From Siphonodentalium dalli (taxonomy: Eukaryota; Mollusca; Scaphopoda; Gadilida; Siphonodentaliidae): 64,000 bases of DNA. The position numbers were made by a program, and so were the translations under genes. Position 1 is the stretch's first letter. Every line of letters starts with the position of its first letter. Below the pieces are notes generated by a model. That model did no database searches and was not told the DNA's origin. It saw nothing but the letters and a program-made list of their open reading frames with translations. Shown piece by piece: positions 33,322 to 44,593 of the stretch. The stretch covers positions 259,318,077-259,382,076 of the forward strand of contig CP136061.1 in NCBI GenBank assembly GCA_032622095.1. The letters are read 5' to 3'.

Positions 33322-35156
33322 GCTACCCTTATAAAAAAACACTCTGGTAAAAACCTGGTATATGTGGTTTACTATGCTCTTCTCTTGTAAAATGTGATAA
33401 AGTCGTGTTTACAATGAAAACACTCTGGTAAAAGCCCGGTAAACCATGGTTAATTAGGCCCTACTCTGGTAAAGTCGGGTTCACAATGATATACTGTGGT
33501 AAAAGCCATGTAAAATGACATACCCTTATAAATTTCAAGTAAAGGCATGGTAAAGTCAGGTTTACAATGATATACTCTGGTAACAGTCATGTAAAAGCCA
33601 TGTAAAATGGACATACCCTTGTAAACTCCAAGTAACTCATGGTAAAGTCAGGTTAACAATGATATATATATATGGTAAAAGCCATGTACACCAATGTAAA
33701 AAAGATGTATCCTTGTACATTCCATGCAAGTAAAGACATGGTGTACCACATTTTACTCTCGTAAAATGCTGGCGAAACAGGACATGAGTAAAAAAAAAAC
33801 CATGTAAATCAGTAAATCATTTTTCTTCTGGAAAAAACGCTCTTTAAATGTTTATATTATATTTTTTTATTTCTGAATACATCCGTTATTTATTCAACAT
33901 AGATTTCTTCGAGGAAAAAAACGTTATACTTCCAAAGTCGTCAGTTACTTCAAAACTTGGCGCTATACAAACATGGTGCTTTTTATGTGGGTTGGTTCCA
34001 TTCGGAGATGGATTTTGTGAACAACTGAGTTCTACATTCTCTAGTATTAATGTCATGTGGCAGCTGATAACACATATCCTTTGATTTCGAATGAGGTGGT
34101 GTAACGCCATACTATAATATACAAGTGATGCAAGGGGAATGATAGTACGACTATTACTAAAGTCCCGTGTGTTGTACTTGTAGCAGTTTAGACATACACT
34201 GCCGATTCTACGACATGTATTTCAACCATTGGCAAGAATTTAGGTGGGTTGTGTTTTTTGTATATTTAAGTTCAAAACGGAAACAACTCTGCAAGGTGGA
34301 GTCCAACTAATCTCAAAATTGGTGGTACATAGGCTCACATATTGGTTGTTTTGTATGAAATGGTCATACAGCAGGATGTACCAGAGTATAATGTAAGTAG
34401 GGCTCATCATGCCTTTACTTGGAATTTACAAGGGTATGTCCTTTTGACATGGTTTTTACCACGGTATATCACTTTCTATCGACTTTACCGTATTTTACCA
34501 GAGTAGAACCATGTAATCCATGGTTCACCTGGCTTTACCAGAGTAATTCTACAAGGATATGAGCGATAACTCTATTCCACAATAGCACATGTCTCAGATG
34601 AGGTGTATTGTGTCTCTTTTGTGAGAATAAAATCATATTTTGTTCGTTAATCAGTGGACAACAATTTGTACCCGGTGACACCCTCAAAAGTTAACGGAAT
34701 AGGACTAGAATATTCTTATAAATAAGTAGGCTAAATCCAGAAGAGACCTTATTTAATCACATGTGTGATAATATATAGCCTCCAACTTTTGTCGCAAATG
34801 TTAAAGCTTCTGAAAGCACACATCGGTGCTACCGTGGTAACTTTACACTAATATCGAGGTAAATTTCCCTGGTATAATTACTCTGGTACAACTACTCTAG
34901 TAGAATCCGACTTGCATACACTTACATCCCGGTAAAATACCTTGGTGAAATACATGGTTGGGAACATTTTACTGGAGTATAAACACATGGGTATGGCCAC
35001 ATGTGGCGTACAATATGGTGACGATTCACAAGATGAATAAATTTGACAAGAGTAAAATTACCTGGTTCCAATCACCATGGTAGAATACCACAGAATACCA
35101 GAGTGTGTTTTACCATGGTTTACCAGAGTGGGGTTAGTTTTGTTTATAAGGGTAGC
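33322..35156. mobile_element. 1.8 kb TIR element with inverted GTAAA/TTTAC arrays
   Basis: It starts GCTACCCTTATAAAAAAACA-CTCTGGTAAA and ends with the near-complement (TTTACCAGAGTGGGGTTAG..TTTATAAGGGTAGC). The left 500 bp repeats CTGGTAAAAGCCATGTAAA-like motifs; the right half repeats their complement (TTTTACC, ACCAGAG). A non-repetitive core lies at about 33830-34380. No transposase or clear target duplication is found. Confidence 0.75.
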
Positions 35157-35497
35157 ATGTTAGCATTCGGTTTCTGGAACTTTGTAGCCATCCATAACAA
35201 AATGCCTGCATAATTATAATTTCCTGGCAAACTTGCCAGTTTATGAACATACCCTTTGGCAGTGTATGTTATAATTAATTTGCCGTTCATATCATAGCAC
35301 AGAAACGAAATGAGACGTAAAATTACCGTATTTCCACATGTAAATGTGCTCCTGACATTTACCTTCAATTACCTTTATAAATAATTATTGTGAGATAATT
35401 GAATAATATTTTAAAACAATATTAATTTGAGACAATCAATACTTCCCAGAAGATGAGAGGAAAACTATTTACAGCCAAATTTCGGTAGCATCGATCG
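35157..35497. other. No gene seen
   Basis: The end (CTATTTACAGCCAAATTTCGGTAGCATCG, read in two parts) resembles 31208-31238 and the left flank of the TIR element at 33311, suggesting an old shared flank. Confidence 0.4.
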
Positions 35498-35850
35498 TTA
35501 AAGGGGTACTGTACACTAAATCCGACCATGTATGGGACCATCTCAATTTATACTCAACAGAATATATGCAACAAATGAATGAATTTTAGCCATTGATTAG
35601 TGCAAAATACACTAGTGTGCTCTGTGAACGATACACAGAACATGGACATTATAATGAAATTGAATGAATAACTCCAGCCATTTATTCAGGTTCGTTATAA
35701 TTACCATGTTCTTTGTATCGTTCATAGAACATATGAGTGTATTTTGAACTAATCCATGGCTCAAATACATTCATTTGTTGCATATATTATGAGAGTGTAA
35801 AAGGAAGTGGTCCCATAAATGGCTGAATTTACTGTACAGTACCCCCTTAA
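35498..35850. mobile_element. TTAA-flanked palindromic MITE, family 3
   Basis: TTAA at both ends with inverted termini AGGGGTACTGTACA and TGTACAGTACCCCC. The inside is an imperfect long palindrome (AAATGAATGAATTTTAGCC pairs with GGCTCAAATACATTCATTT). No coding capacity. Confidence 0.85.
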
Positions 35851-35865
35851 AGGTGGAACTACAAC

Positions 35866-35969
35866 GTGTATAGTATCTACACAGTTAGCTGTGATACAGG
35901 TGTATAGTATCTACACAGTTAGCTGTGGTAGAGGTGTATAGTATCTACACAGTTAGCTGTGGTAGAGGT
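35866..35969. repeat. 34-bp repeat (3 copies)
   Basis: Unit GTGTATAGTATCTACACAGT followed by TAGCTGTGGTAGAG, three copies, with one variant in the first. Confidence 0.92.
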
Positions 35970-36182
35970 GCATTTTATTAACACCCTTGAGTTACGTTTT
36001 CTGGCACATTATAGCATTCTGTATCGAAATGATTCCATGTGAACCACATACAGCGACTTGTCTGCAAAATCGCCAGCGTGTGAACACACCCTCCCATTAA
36101 CACGATCGTACGATTGAGTGACGTTAATGCCAATGTACATGTGTTTGTGTTTTTTTTCTGTGATTCTGTCTTCGGGTCCCAC

Positions 36183-36290
36183 TCAAGGGACTATGACTGG
36201 CGTTGGACTCATGTATGTAGCCGGTCCTGTCACGGCAATGTTCCAGGTGATGGTGTATTGCTCACTCGTCACCTGGTTTGTGATATCAAC
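36183..36290 (-). CDS. Putative exon of an unrecognised gene (3' exon candidate)
   Basis: On the minus strand a consensus acceptor (TTGTTTCGGTATTACAG) at 36291 opens a 35-codon frame, DITNQVTSEQYTITWNIAVT then GPATYMSPTPV, ending in TGA at 36185-36183. Its phase 0 start matches the phase 0 donor of the exon at 38459-38715, so the two could join across a 2.17 kb intron. The Thr/Val-rich alternating pattern suggests a beta-strand extracellular domain; no family is recognised. If TGA is not the true end, an internal donor such as CCA^GTCATA could be used instead. Flanking sequence shows no coding character. Confidence 0.4.
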   Translation of the reverse strand, partial: VDITNQVTSEQYTITWNIAVTGPATYMSPTPVIVP

Positions 36291-36726
36291 CTGTAATACC
36301 GAAACAATATTACACACATGAAATTAAATTTCCTTTGCTCCTATAGTGTTATACATGCTATCAAATTATGTTGATTTAAATAAATGAGCTTTAGTATAGC
36401 TTTAGTATAGCGGGTAGACCGTATATGAATTTAAAAGTGTGAAGTGGAATATTAAAGTGTGAGTAGATGTTTAAACGATATGCTATAGCTTTGGATTAAT
36501 CACTGATTTTGTTATCTGATCTCGCAATTTTGCATCCGAGCCGAAACAACAATCATTTGGATTTGTATCACACTTAAAAGGCAATATATATACTATTCAA
36601 ATTACTCATGTCTATATTTAATCCAATGTTCCTACGACGTGAACCAGCTGTACATGTACTGAAATCGGTAGGGATAATTTTACGGTCGAAGTACGGTTGC
36701 CTTATTCAAGCCTGCAAATATCTTGC
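36291..36726. other. Putative intron, left part; no feature
   Basis: A+T-rich, with a small duplicated CTTTAGTATAG near 36390. Nothing else is seen. Confidence 0.4.
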
Positions 36727-37126
36727 CTGTCATTTGCAGAATGAGGTCCCCAGAGGGTGAATTAGTTATGCTATCCCGCACAGCGGGCTAGCATCACCAA
36801 ATTCACCCTCTGGAGACCTCATTCTGCTTAGGCCTCATCTTCTGTAAAGTATCTACTCTATCAAATTAACATTGATTTTAGTTTTCCCTTCTGGGAAGTT
36901 TCTATATCCCCTAATTTGCAGCAGATAAAATGCATAATCGAGGTGCCCAATGGGTGAACATCACCAACTTCAACTGGGAAACTTCAATCTGGTCCTAGGT
37001 CTACCATCACAGTTGAGGGTCTAAGCAGAAGGAGGTTCCCAGAGGGTGAATTTAGTGATGTTAGCCCGCTGTGCGCGATAGCGTCACTACATTCACCCTC
37101 TGGGGACCTCATTCTGCAAATGACAG
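36727..37126. mobile_element. 400-bp MITE with GCAGAATGAGGTCC ends
   Basis: The inverted ends start CTGTCATTTGCAGAATGAGG. Each end is itself a hairpin (CAGAGGGTGAATT...AATTCACCCTCTG). The interior CACCAACTTCAACTGG and TCCTAGGTCTACCAT corresponds to the 133-bp satellite unit at 31255-32316. It lies inside the putative intron. Two more end-hairpins are within it at 36738-36832 and 37024-37112. Confidence 0.85.
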
Positions 37127-38458
37127 ACACGCTATATTCTTCTAAAGCGAACTTTATACAAAGTTCGAATGGTGGGGTTTTTCGTCAATTGTAATCGACT
37201 TTATGATACAATACAAAATACTAAATTTATCCGAAAGAATGATATCTTCCGGTCATTGTAATATAGTTCAATATTACTGGTATGTTAAATAACGTCGTGT
37301 AATTAGGAGTAACATGTTATGTGTTTGTTTGCGTCTATACATGTATATAGAAAGAAAACAAGAACTGTTACGACGTACTTGAGGTCAAATCAGTTCGTAT
37401 TCTTTCGAAATTATGTAAACATTGTAATAAGATATATAGTTCACATTATAATACTACTTTCAGTTTGCAACTCGTGTGGAGTTCAGAACAAATATAATTT
37501 TCGATATAATAAGCCGAGTTACTTTCACAAATGTGACATTTTATTTAATTGGTGATTGGTTTCAAACCGCCACGGTATTAAAGACCCAATTAATTTCCTA
37601 ATGCCCAGGTTCATGATACACATCATATTCCAAAAATATATAGATTCCACCAGAATACGGAACACCAAGTGATAGAGATTCTCAGATTGACTCAGAGACT
37701 TCGTCCGTTATTTATCCCAGAATGCATCATAATTCACAGCTAAGAGATATAGTTATTCCCCTTCGATTGAGAATAATAAACTGGCAGTACAGACCAGATA
37801 GAAATTAAGCACAGAACACATGCACGTTGGTACCTTGACCAACACAACATGTTCACAATTTATTTGACCGGATAAGTTGATAATACAATAGATACCTTTC
37901 GCAAAATCACTATTACGATTGCGGGTAGGATATGTTGTCATATAGTAAGGTGGACACTATCACAATTTACCTACGATGGTTAATTTGTGAAACGGCATAT
38001 GCCCCACTTTATTCAGTCACACATATAGTTGATGGAACAAACTTGTAATATGTCTCTTTCAGAGCCCATGTTCTTATCCGTGTGTTATACACCACACGGA
38101 TAATGTTAGAGCTTCCCCAAGCAGGACCGGTGGCACACCATAGACACATTTGAACATAACTAAACTGCGTGGGGTATGTTGTGTCTCACATAAGAACCCT
38201 CGTGCGTACAGATCGAACTGTTGGCTGTATAGTTGCAGGATGTTGTCATATCCGTAATCGTAATCGTGATTTTGCGAAAGGTCTCTAAAATGTTCATATG
38301 GTAAATAATATGGAATATGTTGTATATAATATTATCTGGGCATTCTCTAATTTTTTGGAGCTTTCTCTTTCTAATGGTATACAATATGGAATATGTTGTA
38401 TATAATGTTATCTGGGCATTCGAAAATTAAGCGGGCCTTTAAATAAAAAAAAACTCAC
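37127..38458. other. Putative intron, right part; dispersed repeats only
   Basis: CTTTCGCAAAATCACTATTA near 37897 recurs inverted near 38255 and at 29991. TACAATATGGAATATGTTGT repeats at about 38305 and 38380. No exon is recognised. Confidence 0.45.
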
Positions 38459-38715
38459 CGTTGCCACGCCCCACAACAGTGTATCTGTGTAGGAAATCTC
38501 GACAGCTGTCGGTACAAGGACTGGTCCAAGAGAGTTTCCAATGGGATACACAGCGAGAAACCCGCAGGCGTAAGCAGGGAATTGTATAGATGTAGTCTCT
38601 GTTGTTGTGGCGGATGTTCTGGTTGGGTGACCAATCACCTTGATCGCAGTTTTCGGTCCGGACAATGGATCCTCCAAGCATGGAGCCAATGTGACAGTAA
38701 TGGCCCAGCGATAAC
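38459..38715 (-). CDS. Putative internal exon of an unrecognised gene
   Basis: The minus-strand frame runs GYRWAITVTLAP, IKVIGHPTRTSA, IQFPAYACGFLAVYPIGNSL, VEISYTDTLLWGVAT and ends at a strong donor, ACG^GTGAGT (38458). A plausible acceptor, CATATATGCTTCAG, lies at 38716. The exon would be 257 nt, starting one nucleotide into a codon and ending in phase 0. The frame is open without interruption up to 38941. The next exon in phase may be 36183-36290. Hydrophobic/Thr-rich beta-like sequence suggests an extracellular repeat domain; no family is recognised. The 5' edge lies in a 90-bp tandem duplication (38675-38854) that repeats the acceptor and the first coding bases, so an alternative start is available. 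Confidence 0.45.
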
Positions 38716-38854
38716 CTGAAGCATATATGACCTCAATGTAAAGAGCGTTTATGTTTAACCCGTCCAAGCATGGAGCCAATGTGACAGTTATGGCCCAGCT
38801 ATAACCTGAAGCATATATGACCTCAATGTAAAGAGCATTTATGTTTAACCCGTC
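38675..38854. repeat. 90-bp tandem duplication at an exon edge
   Basis: Two copies (from 38675 and 38765) differ at a few positions. 90 bp is 30 codons, so the duplication is in frame: GLNINALYIEVIYASGY appears twice. Each copy contains the TGCTTCAG acceptor candidate. Confidence 0.9.
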
Positions 38855-39110
38855 CATTACTGGAGCTTCTTGAAATTTTGCGAAAACCCTGTGCCAATGC
38901 ATTCTCTTATATCGTCGATTCTCACATATGAAGCCTCGCATATATATAAGATAATATAATGGCCTAATAATATTTACATTGACCTTGTATGTCAGAGTAT
39001 TCTCTTATATATGAGAGGCTCCCTTTGTGAGACTAGCCATACATAAGAGAATGTATTGTCACAGGATATGTAATGCTACACCAGTACAGCTTCCATCGTG
39101 AAAGGGTTAA
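38845..39110. mobile_element. Degenerate TTAA-flanked element with hairpin modules
   Basis: TTAACCC at the left and GGGTTAA at the right. Two strongly diverged hairpin modules (38889-38966 and about 38990-39060) keep CCCTGTGCCAATGCATTCTC and AGAGAATGTATTGTCACAGG at their outer edges. This is the oldest-looking member of the hairpin-carrying set. Confidence 0.6.
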
Positions 39111-40104
39111 CTCGCATGGAACCCAATAGTTGTCAGTGCCTTTTATATCATGCACATGTACGTACACGTATATCGTAATTGCGGGAAACTAACTTTTATT
39201 TTACTATTGTTGTTGGTAATGTGTACCTTTAATACGTGAGATCACTGAGTCGCAGCCATACTGAATTCATCCAACCCCCCACCCCCCCCCCCCTGTGGTT
39301 TAAGTGTCGCAGGTCAAAGTTCTGGATGTGCATTCAATATATGGAAATTCATGAATATTCAAAAGCTACATATATGGAATTCATGAATATTTAGTACCAT
39401 ATAAACGTAATCGTAACTATATCCGAGTTTTGCAGAACGTCCCTAATAGACACGATAGATACTTATAACGAATAGCTATTCGTAGCTATTCTTACGCGCG
39501 GTCCAAAAACCTGTTTCGCAGACGACCGTTTGTAAGAAAATCGTGCCAGTCACTCGCAGCAAATGGATTACGGTTCTTCGTGACGTGATTATATTGTAGT
39601 TAAATTTGCTTTTATTTCGCCCTCGGGTGTATTATAAGCTGCTGTCTCTTGGTAATCTATGGGGGCATGGGGGTTTTATTTATAGAAATTTGGATTTTTG
39701 GGACGCATTAAAAGTTGTAGTGCGACCTCGAGGCCGAGTCCGGTAAAGGTGTATTTGGGAATTTCAATTGTTTTAACCTGCCTTGTTGCATTGGTATTTG
39801 AACATAAATCGGAATGCTATCTACTTTATACTGCACGGGGAGTTGAAGATTGTATAAGAAATTTAATTCGAATATGAGTCCTACGAGGTGTTTGTTTATA
39901 TCGGTGTTTAACATGTTATTTAATATTGTTTAGTTAACTTTTTCATTTAGTTATACGCGACAAATATCGACATGTTATATTCTAAATGAATTGGGATGGT
40001 AATTATTATCCAATTCCCACGTTACTCCTTCGTGCTGTTTGTAAATATTGACTTTTCATTTCTTTGTATGCTATGTGAATTGAAGAATGTTCAGAAATAC
40101 CCCC
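39111..40104. other. Repeat fragments, no gene
   Basis: A poly-C tract is near 39276-39292. GGAATTCATGAATATT-like pairs occur near 39345-39390. 39665-39785 is an inverted, diverged copy of segment A 640-780 (shared TACCGGACTCGGCCTC in reverse and TCTATAAATAAAA). No gene is recognised. Confidence 0.55.
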
Positions 40105-40615
40105 TTCCTGTGACCATGTTTTAATTGATCCTCACGGTGGGGGGGGGGGCATATTATAATTAGTCCTCATTGGACCATATTTTAATTGACCCTCGTGGGA
40201 CTATATTGCAGTTCACCCCAGTGGGACCGTAGTTTAATCAATACTGATGACACCATATTTTTATTTTAATTAACCCCCATAATGAGACCATATATTAATT
40301 CTTTAATTAAGTCGCGTCACCATATTTTAATTGACGTTAATGGCACCATATTTCAACCCCCCCGCCCCCCCCCCCCCCCAATGGGTCCATATTTGTATTA
40401 ACCCTCATGGGACGATATTTTAATTAGCAATCGAGGTACAATTTTAATTAACCATCATGGGACCATATTTTATTAACCCTCATTGACGATATATTAATTA
40501 ACCCTCATGAGGCCATATTTGATTTAACCGTTATGTGACCTTATTTTAATTTACCCCCGTGGAAACATACATGTATTTTGATTAATCCTTATGAGAGGTC
40601 ATGTCAGGAGTGCAT
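40105..40615. repeat. Degenerate ~30-36-bp tandem array
   Basis: Variants of GGGACCATATTTTAATTAAC followed by CCTCAT, about 14 copies, interrupted by G- and C-homopolymer runs near 40140 and 40360. Confidence 0.8.
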
Positions 40616-41557
40616 AACCTGAGGCCATTCTTAGATCAGCATTACGTCCTCCTAGGGTTTAATACTGTCGCAGGAGATGGTGGACTAAGTGTGATTAGAA
40701 CATACTCGGTATTTGCGTAATTGAATACTAAATGTGATTAGAAACGTGCTCGTACTCGAAGATCGCAATGTTTTGCCCGATTATTATTCTGCATGCTATT
40801 TCATGCGCTACTCAGACCACTATTTCAAATAAAATTAGAAAAAAATATCACATATAATCAACTACATAGGCGTTACCTACATGTATATACATATTTTTCA
40901 CAATCACCACATTAAAGTTGTTATATTGTATATATGGCTAATAATATGATCTTGAGGGCGTTAACATTTATGACTATGGTTTTCTTGTCAGGTCATAGAC
41001 TAGCGCTTTGTGTTTCGCAAGTTTCTCGTGCTTCACGTTGACGAATGATTTGATTGCTGCTAATAAATAAAACAATAAGGCCACATGGCGATCACAATTT
41101 AAGGACATAATCTTAGAGTCATCTCCCACATTGAGGAGCTCGGAAACGATCGCGAACTTATTACTTTATAATGTATTTGTGTGTTTTGTTGAAAATCCAA
41201 AACGGTAATCATAACAACGAATAGCGAAAACGACAACGAATAGAAATAACACAAATTCTAGTGAAGTAGTACCCCATTATTAATAATTATATGTTGTCGT
41301 TCATTATACGACTCTGTTTCTCAATATCCGTTACATGTAATTTTCATGTATTTATTTGGATGAGAGAATAAAGCATACCAGAGTACGAACGGTGTCTAAT
41401 AACGATATAGGTACCTGCACATGTCGGCTCACTCAAACCTATCCCACACATGCAATCTGTCCCGCCTGGTATGAAACACACCTGAATATAGAAAGAATAC
41501 AATCAATTATACATATATATATGCACGAGTTAAACAACATGAATGGTTTTCCTTAGA
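40616..41557. other. No gene recognised
   Basis: Low-complexity A+T-rich sequence. The 66-codon frame at 41356-41556 has no domain. Confidence 0.4.
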
Positions 41558-42828
41558 TCATCATCATCATCGAATAAGGGGATTATGTCGCCATGACTTC
41601 TGTCCCGTTAATATACAATTATGGTATTGAATTATATTAATTAGCGTTGTAAGCTATGAGATATTAGTCGTAGTTTTATTTCTGGTCCCAGAACATGTTG
41701 TCAAATTGTTCTTTAAAAGTCTTCGCATAATCTGCCGATACAACATGTTCGGGTAAAGCGTTCCATTCGGTAATAACTCTTTGGCTGAAGAAGTGATCAC
41801 GTACACCTTATAGGTGCTTGGTGCTTTTTCAATTTGTTTCTGTGATCGCGAGTTCCTTAGTGGAATGCATCCTTAAAGAAGACATGTATGTTTATGTTAC
41901 AGGGGTCGTGTGTGGTCTTATATACCTCGACCATGTCCCATCGAGTTCACCTGTGTTTAAGGGACTCGCCTGCTTTAATAAGGCGGTTTCAGTAGATCAT
42001 GTTCCAGAATGTCGCTATAATGTATGTGGCACGTCTCTGGAACCTCGGTCTTTGTGGCTCTCGAATGTTTGACCAGGTAGATATTGCTCATGGTGTTCCC
42101 ATACTCAATAATTGGCCGTATTAGTGTCTTGATCAGTGTCGCTATTATGTCATTCTCCTTACACATCAAGGAACGTTTTATAGTGTATAAAATTCTGTTA
42201 TATTTATTGATGGCCTCGTGTATATCTGTTGGTCAAATTGCAGGTGTTCGTCTATATATACACCAAGATCCTTTTCGAATACAGATCGCAGAGCCGGCCG
42301 TTTGATCCCAGTGTCTGCCATGTAGTATGGATTTGTTGGGTTAACCCTTTACCCAATAAACCGGCCAAAAACGGCCAAATAAAGCTGCAACAGCCTAAAT
42401 TATCTTGGGTCTGTCTCAATAAAACCATACAAATATGGATATCATTGGAACCGGCTCATTGACCACATTGTGATGGTTACAGTTATGCCCTGTGCCAATG
42501 CATTCTCTTATATATGCGAGTCGACCATAGGTCGCCTCGCATATATAAGAGTATGCATTGGCCTAAAAAAAAAAATTAACACTTTTTAACATTTTTTCTT
42601 ACATTCTTTAAAATTTTTATAATTCTTAATGTGTTAAGCCAATGCATTCTCTTATATAAGCGAGGCGACCTATGGTCGACTCGCATATATAAGAGAATGC
42701 ATTGGCATGCACAGGGCCGTTCTGTTGGGTAAAGGGTTAATGGATTGTGTGGATTTTTTTCAGAATTAAACTTTAGCTACCAGTCATTGGACCATTTGCA
42801 TACGATATCTGGAGAATCTTGGAGGTGG
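41558..42828 (-). pseudogene. Non-LTR retrotransposon reverse transcriptase, 3' part, broken
   Basis: Across several frames the minus strand gives, in order, KWSNDW-x-LKFNSEK, LHGRHW, DLGVYIDEHLQFDQ, INKYNRILYTIKRSL, ATLIKTLIRPIIEYGNT, and later YYRME-x-F near 41785. These match the palm/thumb and C-terminal 'LVRPxLEYxxxxW ... RATK ... WNxLP' blocks of Jockey/CR1-like LINE ORF2 proteins, which copy element RNA into DNA at the target site. Frameshifts and stops are numerous. The TTAA element 42341-42740 is inserted between the LKFNSEK and LHGRHW blocks, and the frame resumes in the expected order beyond it. A short GAT repeat (minus strand) at 41559-41575 may be the 3' tail. Confidence 0.8.
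42341..42740. mobile_element. TTAA-flanked piggyBac-like MITE, family 1, copy 2
   Basis: Same ends and interior as 10740-11138, with hairpin modules at 42494-42562 and 42638-42706. It is inserted in a LINE relic, so the insertion site and the TTAA duplication are independently supported. Confidence 0.92.
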
Positions 42829-42930
42829 TGTTGGGGCGAGGGGATTTTCCCCTATATTTTGTGGGGGGGATCTTAGTTATCCCCCGTGAGGAAAGTTAGG
42901 GTTGTGTAGTATGAAATAGCGCCTTTGTCA
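42829..42930. other. Short spacer, no feature
   Basis: G-rich sequence between the LINE relic and the next TIR element. Confidence 0.4.
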
Positions 42931-43394
42931 TATGTGACCCGCCATATCAAATCCAGTCGTAAGTCGGGATATTTTTACCCTGTGCCAATGCATTCTCTTA
43001 TATATGCGAGTCGACCATATGTCGCCTCTCATATATAAGAGAATGCATTGGCCTAACAATTTTTTACAATTTTAATAATTTTTTCTTGTATTCTTTAACA
43101 ATTTTATAATTTCACCCATACAGAGCCCCAGACAAACATGAGCAGACGACACTCTTCTATATGCTTCTTTATATGTGTGGGGCTCCCTGCAGGGTAATGG
43201 ATGTTTTTTTATTTTATGTCCTAAAAATTGTAAGAAACATTTATTTAAAAAAAATGATAAAAAATTGTTAGGCCAATGCATTCTCTTATATATGCGAGGC
43301 GGCATATGATCGACTCGCATATATAAGAGAATGCATTGGCACAGGGTAAAAAAAATCCCGACTCACGACTGGATTTGATATGGCGGGTCGCATA
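42931..43394. mobile_element. TIR element with hairpin modules, family 4, copy 1
   Basis: The inverted ends start TATGTGACCCGCCATATCAA and contain CCAGTCGTAAGTCGGGAT. Hairpin modules at 42984-43052 and 43272-43340 flank a core with AGAGCCCCAGACAAACATGA and TGGGGCTCCCTGCAGGG. The ends do not match the TTAA families. No coding capacity. Confidence 0.88.
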
Positions 43395-44156
43395 TAGGCA
43401 GAACGACACGGGTGTTTGTTGATACGGCACACGTGCTAGCGCGGAAGGATAGAACGAGTTGTGTGTTTATTAGCCATTCTAGATTCCATGCATTAAAAAT
43501 ACAGACTTACAAGTTTTATTTAGGCACATATATGGCTTGTTTTGTTATGTGTCATGATGTTTTTAACTTATAGTTCCTGAATGTTTCATGGTTTATGCGA
43601 ACGTCATTTGACGACAAAGAGATGCGTACGGATTTATAAAACAAGGAACAGCAATAACACTGTAGTTCTCGGAAAAAGGTGTGTAATAAAGGAAAATACT
43701 GAACACATTATTAAAGAGCCTTATACTCTTCAAGATTATCTGGAGGCCTAGCATTTGTTCATCAGTGGCAATCTTGGATTTTACAATATCCATCACTAAA
43801 TCTTTCGACACACCCAACAAGCCACATCCTTCCTCTGATCATCACCACATATTGATCTGTGGGGTGGCCATTGGATGGGAGCCATCAATTTTCCCCCAAA
43901 TATGCTTAAAACATTGCAGATAACGGCCATCTTCGATTTCACATTTGAATCCATCAGCACATCCTCCGTGCTGCCCACATTTTTGGAGAAATTTTATGAC
44001 TATTTACAGGCATTTACAGGTTGACTTCTAGATGGGATGTATGGAATTTGAAGGACATTCGTTCAGAAACATGGCCGCCAGCCTGCCAAATACTTCGGCA
44101 TGCCCTATATACAGCCAACATTTTCAACAAATTTATCCCAAACTTCATATGTGACC
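43395..44156. other. No gene recognised
   Basis: Minus-strand open frames at 43593-43978 have no domain. They lie between the two family 4 elements. Confidence 0.4.
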
Positions 44157-44593
44157 CGCCATATCAAATCCAGTCGTAAGTCGGGATTTTTTTATCCTGT
44201 GCCAATGCATTCTCTTATATATGCGCCTCGCATATATAAGAGAATGCATTGGCCTAACAATTTTTTATCATTTTTTTTAAATAAATGTATCTTACAATTT
44301 TTAGGACATAAAATAAAAAACATCCATTACCCTGCAGGGAGCCCCACACATATATAGAAGCATATAGAAGAGTGTCGTCTGCTCATGTTTGTCTGGGGCT
44401 CTGTATGGGTGAAATTATAAAATTGTTAAAGAATACAAGAAAAAATTATTAAAATTGTAAAAAATTGTTAGGCCAATGCATTCTCTTATATATGCGAGGC
44501 GACCTATGGTCGACTCGCATATATAAGAGAATGCATTGGCACAGGGTAAAAATATCCTGACTTACGACTGGATTTGATATGGCGGGTCACATA
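44157..44593. mobile_element. TIR element with hairpin modules, family 4, copy 2 (core inverted)
   Basis: Same TATGTGACCCGCC ends as 42931-43394, with the core in the opposite orientation. The left hairpin module (44201-44253) has lost its centre; the right one (44472-44540) is complete. Confidence 0.88.

Noticed and set aside
43593-43978. Two minus-strand frames resembling a Lys/Met-rich protein
   Set aside because: Different frames, no domain, flanked by MITEs; insufficient support.
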